From the NCBI GenBank assembly GCA_033549345.1, contig JAWSUT010000004.1, forward strand, positions 1-64,000: 64,000 nt of DNA, in the 5' to 3' direction. Origin of the DNA: JAWSUT01 sp033549345 (GTDB taxonomy: Bacteria > Bacillota > Dethiobacteria > Dethiobacterales > Dethiobacteraceae). A program made the position numbers and the translations under genes. The notes below the pieces were generated by a model. The model was not told the origin of the DNA. It made no database searches and was given only the letters and a program-made list of their open reading frames with translations. This document shows, piece after piece, positions 17,769-25,380 of the stretch. Position 1 is the first letter of the stretch; every line of letters begins with the position of its first letter.

Positions 17769-18887
17769 TTAAACGGCCCGTTTCTTATTAACACCTTTGC
17801 CGTTTCTGCGGAATTCCAGCGCTTCAGTAAAAATAATCTGCGCCAGTTTTGCCGGGTCATGCCGAACCAGTTCGTGTAAAGAAATCAAATCATAGGAAAG
17901 GACATCCACACCCATTTTGCTCAGACGGGCCGGATCAGGGATGACAGGGGCAGAGCCCTCCCGGGCATATTTTTGCAGAATATCCGGTGGGATATTCAGG
18001 TTAGAGTTAATAATAACCACATCAAACAGACCGGTTCCTACATGGTCGTGGATAGTCTGTAGATGGTCACCGGCAGTATACCCGTCCGTTTCACCAGGCT
18101 GTGTCATCACATTACAGATGTATATTTTCCGAGCTCTGCTTGCACGGATTGCCTGCACCACACCGGGTACCAGCAGGTTTGCCAGCACGCTGGTATAGAG
18201 GCTGCCGGGACCGACAACAACCACTTCCGCATCCTCAATGGCTTTGGCGGCTGCCGAATACACATTTGATGTGTCGGGCTCAAGATACAGTCGCTGGATT
18301 CTGCCACCTTCGTTTGGAATCCGGCTTTCGCCGCGAACTACACGCCCATCGGAAAAAACAGCGACTAAATCCAGTTTTTCCAGGGTAACAGGAAGCACTT
18401 CCCCTTTGACTGCCAGAACACGGCTTGCCGCCACAACGGCCTTTTCAAACCCAAACTCCTCGGTCAGGGCGGCCAGGAAAAGGTTGCCCAGGTTATGCCC
18501 CTCCAAACCTTCACCGGACCTGAAACGATACTGAAAAACTTTTTCCAGAAGCGGTTCTGTATTGGCCAGGGCGAGTAAGCAGTTACGGATATCACCGGGC
18601 GGCAGCATATCAAGATTTTCCCGTAAGCGCCCTGAACTGCCGCCGTCATCTGTAACATTCACGATAGCAGACAGATTAGACGTGTATTTTTTCAGGCCGC
18701 GCAGCAAAGTGGATAATCCTGTCCCGCCGCCGATGGCGGTTACCAGCGGTCCGTCGTCGCCGCAATATTTCTCATAGAGCGCTTCCCAGATCTGTTCATC
18801 ATGGACAGCGCGGTTCCTGCGCAGGCGCGGTATTAAAAACCCGGCCACCCCAAGAACCAGACCGAGCATAAAATCACGGAGCTGCAT
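17769..18887 (-). CDS. yvcK: YvcK/CofD-family gluconeogenesis factor, membrane-anchored form
   Basis: A 372-residue protein of the YvcK (GlmR) family, which binds UDP-sugars and coordinates carbon flow with cell wall synthesis in Firmicutes. VTAIGGGTGLSTLLRGLK and VTDDGGSSGRLR form the nucleotide-binding region, and PGDIRNCLLALA follows. The first ~40 residues contain a hydrophobic segment (FMLGLVLGVAGFLI), an N-terminal membrane anchor that B. subtilis YvcK lacks but some clostridial members have. It lies between rapZ and whiA. Confidence 0.93.
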   Translation of the reverse strand: MQLRDFMLGLVLGVAGFLIPRLRRNRAVHDEQIWEALYEKYCGDDGPLVTAIGGGTGLSTLLRGLKKYTSNLSAIVNVTDDGGSSGRLRENLDMLPPGDIRNCLLALANTEPLLEKVFQYRFRSGEGLEGHNLGNLFLAALTEEFGFEKAVVAASRVLAVKGEVLPVTLEKLDLVAVFSDGRVVRGESRIPNEGGRIQRLYLEPDTSNVYSAAAKAIEDAEVVVVGPGSLYTSVLANLLVPGVVQAIRASRARKIYICNVMTQPGETDGYTAGDHLQTIHDHVGTGLFDVVIINSNLNIPPDILQKYAREGSAPVIPDPARLSKMGVDVLSYDLISLHELVRHDPAKLAQIIFTEALEFRRNGKGVNKKRAV

Positions 18888-18902
18888 AGTATTCCCCTCT
18901 GA

Positions 18903-19769
18903 CTAAGCTTTTTGTATGTCTCTGTATTCTTTGATAACACGATAATTTTTCCCGTTAAGCATCTTTTCCAGCTCATTAACGATTGAAACGGACCTGTGTT
19001 TTCCCCCTGTGCAGCCGATAGCGACCACCAGCTGCGGTTTTCCCTCTTTAATGTAGCAGGGCACAAGAAACTGAATCAGGTCAATTAATTTTTGAAAAAA
19101 CTTATGCGTTACGGTCCACTTCCACACGTAGTCTTTTACTTCCTGGTTGTTACCGGTAAGCGGACGCAAATGCTCCACATAATGCGGATTGGGCAGAAAA
19201 CGTACGTCAAAGACCAGGTCGGCATCCAGGGGGATACCATACTTGAAACCGAAGGCCACTAACGTTATCAGTATATTCTCCTGTTCACTGTCCGGTGCAT
19301 ATAGTGATGTGATCTCTTCTTTTAGCTGCTGAGGCGCAAGTGCAGAGGTATTAATAATTTTGTCGGCTTTGCTGCGGATATCGGCAAGCAGCCGTTTTTC
19401 CTCCTTCAGGCCTTCGAGAATACTGCCCTGTGAAGCAAGCGGGTGGCGCCGCCTGGTCTCTTTGAAGCGACGGATGAGGACATCATCATCAGCCTCCAGA
19501 AAAAGAATTTCATAGTCGAAGCCGACACCTTCTAACATTTCAAGGGCTTCCAGCAGGCTTGTAAAAAAATCACCGCCCCGAATATCTGAAACAAGGGCAA
19601 TGCGGTTAATTTTCCCCTGAGACTGTGCCGCCAACTCTGCAAATTTGGGAATCAGCATCGGCGGGAGGTTATCTATACAAAAATAGCCCAAATCCTCGAA
19701 ACTGCGGATTGCCTGGCTTTTTCCCGCCCCGGACAGGCCTGTAATAATGACAAAACGGATATTCTCCAC
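18903..19769 (-). CDS. rapZ: RapZ/YvcJ-family nucleotide-binding protein
   Basis: A 288-residue P-loop protein. The Walker A motif is TGLSGAGKSQA near the N-terminus, and the conserved C-terminal signature is IGCTGGKHRSV. In E. coli RapZ directs RNase E to GlmZ; the Firmicutes homologue YvcJ hydrolyses GTP and affects competence. GTG 19769 has GGGGTG six bases upstream, preferred over GTG 19787. First gene of the rapZ-yvcK-whiA set. Confidence 0.94.
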   Translation of the reverse strand: MENIRFVIITGLSGAGKSQAIRSFEDLGYFCIDNLPPMLIPKFAELAAQSQGKINRIALVSDIRGGDFFTSLLEALEMLEGVGFDYEILFLEADDDVLIRRFKETRRRHPLASQGSILEGLKEEKRLLADIRSKADKIINTSALAPQQLKEEITSLYAPDSEQENILITLVAFGFKYGIPLDADLVFDVRFLPNPHYVEHLRPLTGNNQEVKDYVWKWTVTHKFFQKLIDLIQFLVPCYIKEGKPQLVVAIGCTGGKHRSVSIVNELEKMLNGKNYRVIKEYRDIQKA

Positions 19770-19810
19770 TATCTTCACCCCGTACACGCAATTGTGATAC
19801 TAGTTTCGCT

Positions 19811-20578
19811 TCAGACTCCGAAACTCCTTTTTTTTTGTAACGGTATGTTTTCCGCCAGATTGACAATCCTGTCAGCCGGTACGTGAAGTCTTTCAACAAG
19901 CCGGAATGCCTTGGAAAAATCACCGACCCGCCCCGGCTGATGGGCGTCACTGTTAATAATAAACCTGACCCCGGAAGGCAGCGCGGCCTGAATATAGGGA
20001 TCCAGTTCTTCACCGTAAGAGCTGTTAATTTCCAATAGCGTTTGCTGCTGATGGCAGACACGGGCCAGCTGGGCTGTATCAATATCGATTTGCAGACCGG
20101 GGTGTGTAATAGCGTCAATGGGATAACGCCGTACTGCCGCAGTAATCGCAGCCGTATTTGCGGCACGCAGTTTTTCCGTACTGCGGCCCAGCCAGCCGGC
20201 TGCGAAATTCTTGGCCCCCAGTACAAATGCACCGAAACTTCGCGGCCTGACAAGTTTATGGTAGCCCACAAGCAGAATATCCAGTTCGCGCAGGATAGCG
20301 GCAGGGACGTCAATTGTACCGTCTATGTCCACAATATTGGCTTCCACACCAAACAAGATTTCAATATCCCTGTATTTACGGCGTAAGGTCTCGATTTCTT
20401 TCTGCAGACGGCGAAACGCATCCATACCGCCGATTCCTATAAAAAAATGGCCGGGGCCGTGGTCCGTAATAGCCACAGCCTGCAGCCCGCACTCCACAGC
20501 AGCACGAACATTTTCTTCCACTGTACCTTTACCGTGACTGTATTTTGTATGTGTGTGAAAATCTCCCACAATATGCAT
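19811..20578 (-). CDS. PHP-domain phosphoesterase
   Basis: A 255-residue protein of the PHP (polymerase and histidinol phosphatase) superfamily. Metal-binding motifs are GDFHTHTKYSHG at the N-terminus, ITDHGPGHF, EANIVDIDG, THPGLQ and INSDAHQPG. It resembles YcdX-type phosphatases; the substrate is unknown. ATG 20578 is used, with GGGAGGTG upstream. It is paralogous to the protein at 21289-22035, and the two flank a Crp/Fnr regulator, all on the minus strand. Confidence 0.88.
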   Translation of the reverse strand: MHIVGDFHTHTKYSHGKGTVEENVRAAVECGLQAVAITDHGPGHFFIGIGGMDAFRRLQKEIETLRRKYRDIEILFGVEANIVDIDGTIDVPAAILRELDILLVGYHKLVRPRSFGAFVLGAKNFAAGWLGRSTEKLRAANTAAITAAVRRYPIDAITHPGLQIDIDTAQLARVCHQQQTLLEINSSYGEELDPYIQAALPSGVRFIINSDAHQPGRVGDFSKAFRLVERLHVPADRIVNLAENIPLQKKRSFGV

Positions 20579-20615
20579 CAAAAAAGGCACCTCCCTTTCG
20601 GTAGTGTGCCCAAAA

Positions 20616-21296
20616 TTATGTCCATTCACGGAGCTTTTCTTCATCCAAAATCGTGATGCGCTGTTTATCCAGTGAAAGAATCCCGTCTTTTTGAAAGCGG
20701 CTTAAAATTCGTGCCACCGTTTCCCTGGAAGTACCAATCATACTGGCCATATCCTGGCGTGTTAGGTCAAGATCCAGGATAACCCCTTCATCAGTCCGGT
20801 TGCCTTCCCGGCGGATAAAACGCAACAGCAGCCCGGCCATCCGCCCGTACGCATCATGCAGGGCTAAATCTCGGATCAAAAGCTGAGCCTGGCGAAGCCG
20901 CTTGCTCATCACACGCAAAAGTTTGATGCCAAGCAGCGGATGCGTCTGCAGCAGTTTTTCCATGTCTGCATTGCGCAGCAGCCAGCAAACGCTGTCTTCC
21001 ACAGCTTCCGCCGTAGCCGGGTACGCCCCCCGGTCCAACAAAACAACTTCGGCAAAAATATCACCATTTTTTAGGATATGCAAAATCTGTTCACGGCCGT
21101 CTGCGGTTGACTTGCTGATTTTGATGCGTCCCGTTTTAATCACAAACAGGGCTTCACCACGGTCGCCTTCGAAAAAAAGAACAGTACCTTTTGGATATGT
21201 TCTTTCTATCATCACAGAAGACACCATCGTTAAATCCGCATCGGAAAGACCTTCAAAAAACGGCACTTTTCTTAAATATTCCGTTCCTTTAGCCAT
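20616..21296 (-). CDS. Crp/Fnr-family transcriptional regulator
   Basis: A 226-residue regulator with an N-terminal cyclic-nucleotide-binding fold (about 10-125; FFEGDRGEALFVIKTGRIKI, GDIFAEVVLLD) and a C-terminal Crp-type winged helix (about 150-220; LTRQDMASMIGTSRETVARIL). Only one cysteine is present, so it is unlikely to be an iron-sulfur Fnr. The effector is unknown. ATG 21296 is chosen because it lies within the end of the upstream PHP gene (8-base overlap), which suggests coupling. Confidence 0.9.
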   Translation of the reverse strand: MAKGTEYLRKVPFFEGLSDADLTMVSSVMIERTYPKGTVLFFEGDRGEALFVIKTGRIKISKSTADGREQILHILKNGDIFAEVVLLDRGAYPATAEAVEDSVCWLLRNADMEKLLQTHPLLGIKLLRVMSKRLRQAQLLIRDLALHDAYGRMAGLLLRFIRREGNRTDEGVILDLDLTRQDMASMIGTSRETVARILSRFQKDGILSLDKQRITILDEEKLREWT

Positions 21297-22035
21297 TGCC
21301 GCCACCACCATTCCCGGCGAAACGTCTTTTTTGCCGTAAGGCAAGGAAACGTTCCACACGGTCCGCGTTGAGATTGATAATATTTTTTTCCGGGATCCCG
21401 GCAGCAAGTGCTAAATCCAGCGCCAGAGAAAGCGCCCCCACATCCCGGGAGATATGCGCGTCACTGCTGATGGAAACAGGCACATCCGCTTCACGGGCCA
21501 GACGGGCAATTTCCAGACAAGGCTCATAACTGCCGCGCCGGACTAAAAAGGAGCTGTTGTTAATCTCCAGTGCCTTACCCTGCTCTGCAACTGCACTGAT
21601 TACCGCAGGCATATCAATAGGAAAGTCAGGGTTACCGGGATGCACCACAATATCCACGAAGGGGTTCCTCAGTGCATTCACCATAGCAAGCGTGTTTTTT
21701 TCACGACACATGGGCTCGATGCAAACATTGTGTAGGCCGGCCAAAACAAGATCAAGCCGTGTCAGGAAAATTTCACGCAGATCCAAACGGCCACGTTCAT
21801 CCATTATATTCGCTTCCACGCCCTGCAGGACTTTTACCCCGTTCATCACAGGAGGCAGTACACGCAGGTTACCGAAGTAGTATTCATGCGGGCCACCGGG
21901 CATAGCAGGGCCGTGGTCTGTAATCGCCACCAGTTCCAGTCCTTTATCCCCGGCGGCAGATGTTACTTCCTCAATGGTACTGTAAGCATGCCCGCTGGCG
22001 ATTGTATGGATGTGCAGGTCGGCAAGAATTCTCAT
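21289..22035 (-). CDS. PHP-domain phosphoesterase (second copy)
   Basis: A 248-residue PHP-superfamily protein with motifs LADLHIHTIASGHAYS, ITDHGPAMPG, EANIMDERG, VHPGNPDF and ISSDAHISRD. It matches YcdX-like phosphatases closely. It ends in a Gly/Asn-rich tail (GNGGGGNG) that overlaps the start of the Crp/Fnr gene. It is more diverged from the copy at 19811-20578 than a recent duplicate would be. Confidence 0.9.
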   Translation of the reverse strand: MRILADLHIHTIASGHAYSTIEEVTSAAGDKGLELVAITDHGPAMPGGPHEYYFGNLRVLPPVMNGVKVLQGVEANIMDERGRLDLREIFLTRLDLVLAGLHNVCIEPMCREKNTLAMVNALRNPFVDIVVHPGNPDFPIDMPAVISAVAEQGKALEINNSSFLVRRGSYEPCLEIARLAREADVPVSISSDAHISRDVGALSLALDLALAAGIPEKNIINLNADRVERFLALRQKRRFAGNGGGGNG

Positions 22036-22053
22036 AAAAAAACAGACACCTCA

Positions 22054-23067
22054 TCAATATATAACGTGATAGTCTACAGCCTTAATATTTACACAGCCGG
22101 TCATTAACATCCCGTGCCGCAGCTGTTCTGTCATTTTTTCAATGGTCAGCGTGACACCGCCGGCCCCACCGCCAAATGCACCCCATACTGACGGGCGGCC
22201 GATCAGCACGGCGTTGGCACCAAGCGCCATCATTTTCAGGGCATCAATCCCGTTACGCACACCGCCGTCTGCAAAGATAAAAATTTCTCCTTTGACTCTT
22301 TCCACAATCTCAGGCAGGACTTCAGCCACACCCGGTGTACCGTCGAGAATACGACCGCCATGATTGGAAATGACAATGGCGGCTGCGCCTAGCTCAACAG
22401 CCATTTCTGCTTCCTGCGCCGTCATGATGCCTTTGAGAATAAACGGCAGTTTGGTGCTGTTCACCAAATCCCGCAACTGATAAAAGCTCTTGGGAGCGAC
22501 CGGCTGGCCTTTCATAGCCATCGTCACCAGGCCTGCCCCGTCCAGATCTATGCCCACAGCAAACGCGCCCGATTCTTCGGCCTGACGGATACGGTCGGCG
22601 ATGGCTTCCATAGAGCGGGGTTTGATAATCGGAATACCCAGGCCGCCTGCACTCTTGATTGCCTGCAGGCCCGCCGCATAGATTTCTGTCTCGGCACCGT
22701 CTCCGGTAAAGGAAAATGAGCCGGCGGCACCGGCACCCTGCACAAGGCAGGATACCATTTCTTCCTCACTGAGTGCACCACCCATATTGTATGACGCACC
22801 GGTCAGAGGCGCTACAAAAACCGGAGTAGCAAACTTACGACCAAAAACACTGACAGTTGTATCCGGTTGGTCAATCTGGTGCATCGTCCGCAGGTTAATA
22901 TGATACATAGAAAGCGCTTCAATATTATTCTTAAATGCTGAGCCGGTAAGAAGGCCGCCCATTCCCGGGACTTCGCCGGCACACGCCTTACCGTCGCAGC
23001 AAGGACATACCCGGCAGGTACCCTTCATTTTTTCACGGGCATTGTCACGCATCTCTCTCTCATTCAT
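22054..23067 (-). CDS. FMN-dependent alpha-hydroxy-acid dehydrogenase-like protein with Cys-rich N-terminus
   Basis: A 337-residue TIM-barrel flavoprotein of the lactate dehydrogenase/glycolate oxidase family. The active-site segment SNHGGRILDGTPG supplies the catalytic His, and FADGGVRNGIDALKMMALGA and LIGRPS bind FMN phosphate. Residues about 17-31 contain CRVCPCCDGKAC, five cysteines that classical members lack and that could bind metal or act in thiol chemistry. ATG 23067 has GGAGG upstream and overlaps the end of the HAD gene. The substrate is unknown. Confidence 0.85.
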   Translation of the reverse strand: MNEREMRDNAREKMKGTCRVCPCCDGKACAGEVPGMGGLLTGSAFKNNIEALSMYHINLRTMHQIDQPDTTVSVFGRKFATPVFVAPLTGASYNMGGALSEEEMVSCLVQGAGAAGSFSFTGDGAETEIYAAGLQAIKSAGGLGIPIIKPRSMEAIADRIRQAEESGAFAVGIDLDGAGLVTMAMKGQPVAPKSFYQLRDLVNSTKLPFILKGIMTAQEAEMAVELGAAAIVISNHGGRILDGTPGVAEVLPEIVERVKGEIFIFADGGVRNGIDALKMMALGANAVLIGRPSVWGAFGGGAGGVTLTIEKMTEQLRHGMLMTGCVNIKAVDYHVIY

Positions 23068-23881
23068 TACAACCTTCCTCCTTACCGCCAAAAAGATACT
23101 TGGTAATAAACTCCGCCACGCCATGTTCCGCATTTGACGTAGTAATCACATCTGCCACAGCTTTTACCGCTTCACGGGCATTAGCCACAGCCACCCCGAT
23201 TCCGGCATAAACAATCATATCCAGATCGTTATAGCTGTCCCCAATAGCCGCCACCTGTGCCTGGGGTATATTATGTATTTCTGCAAGCGTTTTCAGGGCC
23301 CGCCCTTTGGTGGCCAGTCTGTCGGTAATCTCCAGAAAACTCGGGCGCGAAACAGTTATAGACAGATCCTGCCCGAATCTTTCCAGCAGTTCATCCTTGA
23401 GCTCCTCCAGACGACCATCCCGGTTTATCACAGTCAGCTTGGTCGGCGGTACTTCCAAAAAAGAAGAAAGGTTCCCTACTACCGTTACCGGTACATTGGC
23501 CAGTTTCTGATAGCTGCGGGAATAACTGTTTTCTTCCGCCACAAACAGTTCGTCATTGATATACGCATTAACATGATATCCCTGCTGCGCCGCGATATCT
23601 GTCACTTCTTTTGCCAGTTCAACGGGAACAGGCTGATGGTATATTGTTTCATCACCACTTGCCGTCCGGATCAATGCACCGTGGTAGGTAATTAACGGCA
23701 GATCAATCTGCAGCTCACGTGCATGCACCGCTGCGGAACGAAACATCCTGCCGGTAGCGAGCGTAACCAGCACCCCGCTTACCGCAGCACGTCGGATGGC
23801 AGCACGATTTTCAGATGAAATATGAAATTCTTCATTCAGGAGAGTGTCATCGAGATCAAGCGCCAGCAATTTAAAAGACAA
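23060..23881 (-). CDS. Cof-type HAD-superfamily hydrolase
   Basis: A 273-residue phosphatase of HAD subfamily IIB. Motif I is LALDLDDTLLN, motif II is VTLATGR, and motif III/IV is KGRALKTLAE…AIGDSYNDLDM. The cap domain lies between motifs II and III. It is expected to act on sugar phosphates or flavin phosphates. The start is TTG 23881 with AAGGGGTG seven bases upstream. It overlaps the flavoprotein gene by 8 bases. Confidence 0.9.
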   Translation of the reverse strand: MSFKLLALDLDDTLLNEEFHISSENRAAIRRAAVSGVLVTLATGRMFRSAAVHARELQIDLPLITYHGALIRTASGDETIYHQPVPVELAKEVTDIAAQQGYHVNAYINDELFVAEENSYSRSYQKLANVPVTVVGNLSSFLEVPPTKLTVINRDGRLEELKDELLERFGQDLSITVSRPSFLEITDRLATKGRALKTLAEIHNIPQAQVAAIGDSYNDLDMIVYAGIGVAVANAREAVKAVADVITTSNAEHGVAEFITKYLFGGKEEGCNE

Positions 23882-24025
23882 AAGATTACACCCCTTAAAT
23901 AAAACCTGTGTCCCTATGCAATAATCGCAATTGTTAAAAAAGTACGCACTCAGCTTTTATATCATACCATGAGGTGCTATGGTTTTTCCAGTAATAGCAA
24001 GCAAACTTTACAAATAATTTGCTGT

Positions 24026-24147
24026 AATGAAGACGCGGGGACAGGTTCCACTGTCTTCATATCTGTGAAAATTTACAGCCATCTTTCATAACATCGTATC
24101 AGGCAGACAAAAATGAGGACAGTGGAACCTGTCCCCGCGTCTTCATT
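24026..24147. repeat. REPIN-like palindromic element
   Basis: Two arms of about 35 bp (24026-24060 and 24112-24147) are inverted copies with one internal mismatch, separated by 51 bp. Each arm carries GACGCGGGGACAGGTTCCAC and is itself able to fold (ATGAAGAC with GTCTTCAT; GACAG with CTGTC). This nested design is that of a REP doublet. It lies between two convergent-side gene ends in the HAD/holin intergenic region. The sequence type is known from dispersed repeats in many Clostridia. No transposase is nearby. Confidence 0.75.
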
Positions 24148-24155
24148 TTTGATAT

Positions 24156-24500
24156 TTAGTTGTCTTCGATCAGGGCGCTGAGAATACTGCTGGCCAGAGA
24201 GAGAACCAGTGCTCCCAATATGCCGATCCAAATGTTTTTTACATCAAAGCCCTGAACGACATCCGCAACCACCCAGAGCAAAAATCCGTTTACAACAAAC
24301 GTAAAAAGGCCCACAGTCATAATATTAATGGGCAGCGTCAAAAGATTGATGAGGGGCCGAATTACTGTATTGACAAAACCCCAGACAAATGCAGCCACCA
24401 GCGCGGCTGCCACACCTGCGATACTTATGCCGTCAACAATAAACGCGGTGATGTAAAGAGCCAATGCATTCAGGATCCAGCGCCAGATAAACCCCTTCAA
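24156..24500 (-). CDS. Small four-helix membrane protein, phage-holin-IV-like family
   Basis: A 114-residue protein with four hydrophobic segments (about 5-25, 28-48, 58-80 and 88-110) and the conserved NTVIRPLINLLTLPINIMTVGLFT stretch (quoted in part: PLINLLTLPINIMT) of the PF04020-type family (YvlD in B. subtilis). The family is named after phage holins, but these chromosomal members have no shown lysis role. It is a single gene with the REPIN just downstream. Confidence 0.85.
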   Translation of the reverse strand: MKGFIWRWILNALALYITAFIVDGISIAGVAAALVAAFVWGFVNTVIRPLINLLTLPINIMTVGLFTFVVNGFLLWVVADVVQGFDVKNIWIGILGALVLSLASSILSALIEDN

Positions 24501-24671
24501 ACCTTTTCACCTCACACTGTTTTTTTTATTGTTCGACGAATAACCAACGGATTCCTCTCATTAACTGTAAAAGATTGACGAATACACTCGGATTGGTTGT
24601 GAATACCAACATAATTTCCGCCAGAATCAAGATACTAAGACAAGAATGTTTTAATCGGATGGAGGGGGATT

Positions 24672-25379
24672 ATGACGGCAGGTTATAAAAATATTTTTAC
24701 CGCCGAACCAATACAATGGGCCGTGGATTATATTCAGGATATACTTGAAACACTGGAAGAAGGAGCAATCGACAGTGATTACGGCCTGGCGCTTTTGGCA
24801 CTGGAACGGGAGGAACTGCGTGTCATCTTGCAGGAACTCCAACAGGATGTGCCAAAGGTTGATACGCCGGTGTTCTGCGCCTATGGACGGCAGGGAGCAC
24901 GGCTGTTTGTCATTCGCCAGCTTCTCTCAACTCTACCGGCAGTGGAACACTGTCCTCTGCACAGCCGTGATCATGTTTATAGCCAGGCATGCCGGCGGCT
25001 GCTGGACGAATCCTTCTTTCTGTCGGGATTTCGTTTGTCTCTGGAGAAAAAAGCACCCTCACCGGAAACGGTCAGCCGTGCACTGAGAATCTTGGCCGGC
25101 AGCAGGCTGGCGGGCAGACTGCGCCTCAACCGTCATCCACTGCACCTCTATTGTCTCAATTATGAACTGCCCGACCCCGCTTATTATCTCCTCCCGTCCC
25201 ATACCATCATATGCGGCGCCAATGATTTCGACGCCCATACCCAGCTTCACTGCCTGCTGCATGAATTCGGCCATGCCATCTACGCTGCGAAACCGTCGGT
25301 GAAACCGGCTGTGGAACGAAAAAAAGCAGCGGAACAGTTTGCCAACCATTTCGCTGCGGCTCTGCTAACATCTGTCTGA
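24672..25379 (+). CDS. Orphan HExxH metallopeptidase-like protein
   Basis: A 235-residue protein on the strand opposite to its neighbours. The C-terminal part has a zinc-peptidase pattern: LLHEFGHAIY (His197-Glu198…His201) and, 20 residues on, KKAAEQFANHFAAALL with Glu221. This spacing resembles ImmA/IrrE-type gluzincins. The N-terminal ~130 residues match nothing I recognise. The start is ATG 24672 with GGAGGGGG upstream. There is no partner DNA-binding gene beside it, unlike ImmA/ImmR pairs. It ends one base before the convergent uvrC stop, with no terminator between them. Confidence 0.6.
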   Translation: MTAGYKNIFTAEPIQWAVDYIQDILETLEEGAIDSDYGLALLALEREELRVILQELQQDVPKVDTPVFCAYGRQGARLFVIRQLLSTLPAVEHCPLHSRDHVYSQACRRLLDESFFLSGFRLSLEKKAPSPETVSRALRILAGSRLAGRLRLNRHPLHLYCLNYELPDPAYYLLPSHTIICGANDFDAHTQLHCLLHEFGHAIYAAKPSVKPAVERKKAAEQFANHFAAALLTSV

Positions 25380-25380
25380 T

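Noticed and set aside
24026..24147. CRISPR array
   Set aside because: Only two copies, inverted rather than direct, with internal palindromes; no cas genes.
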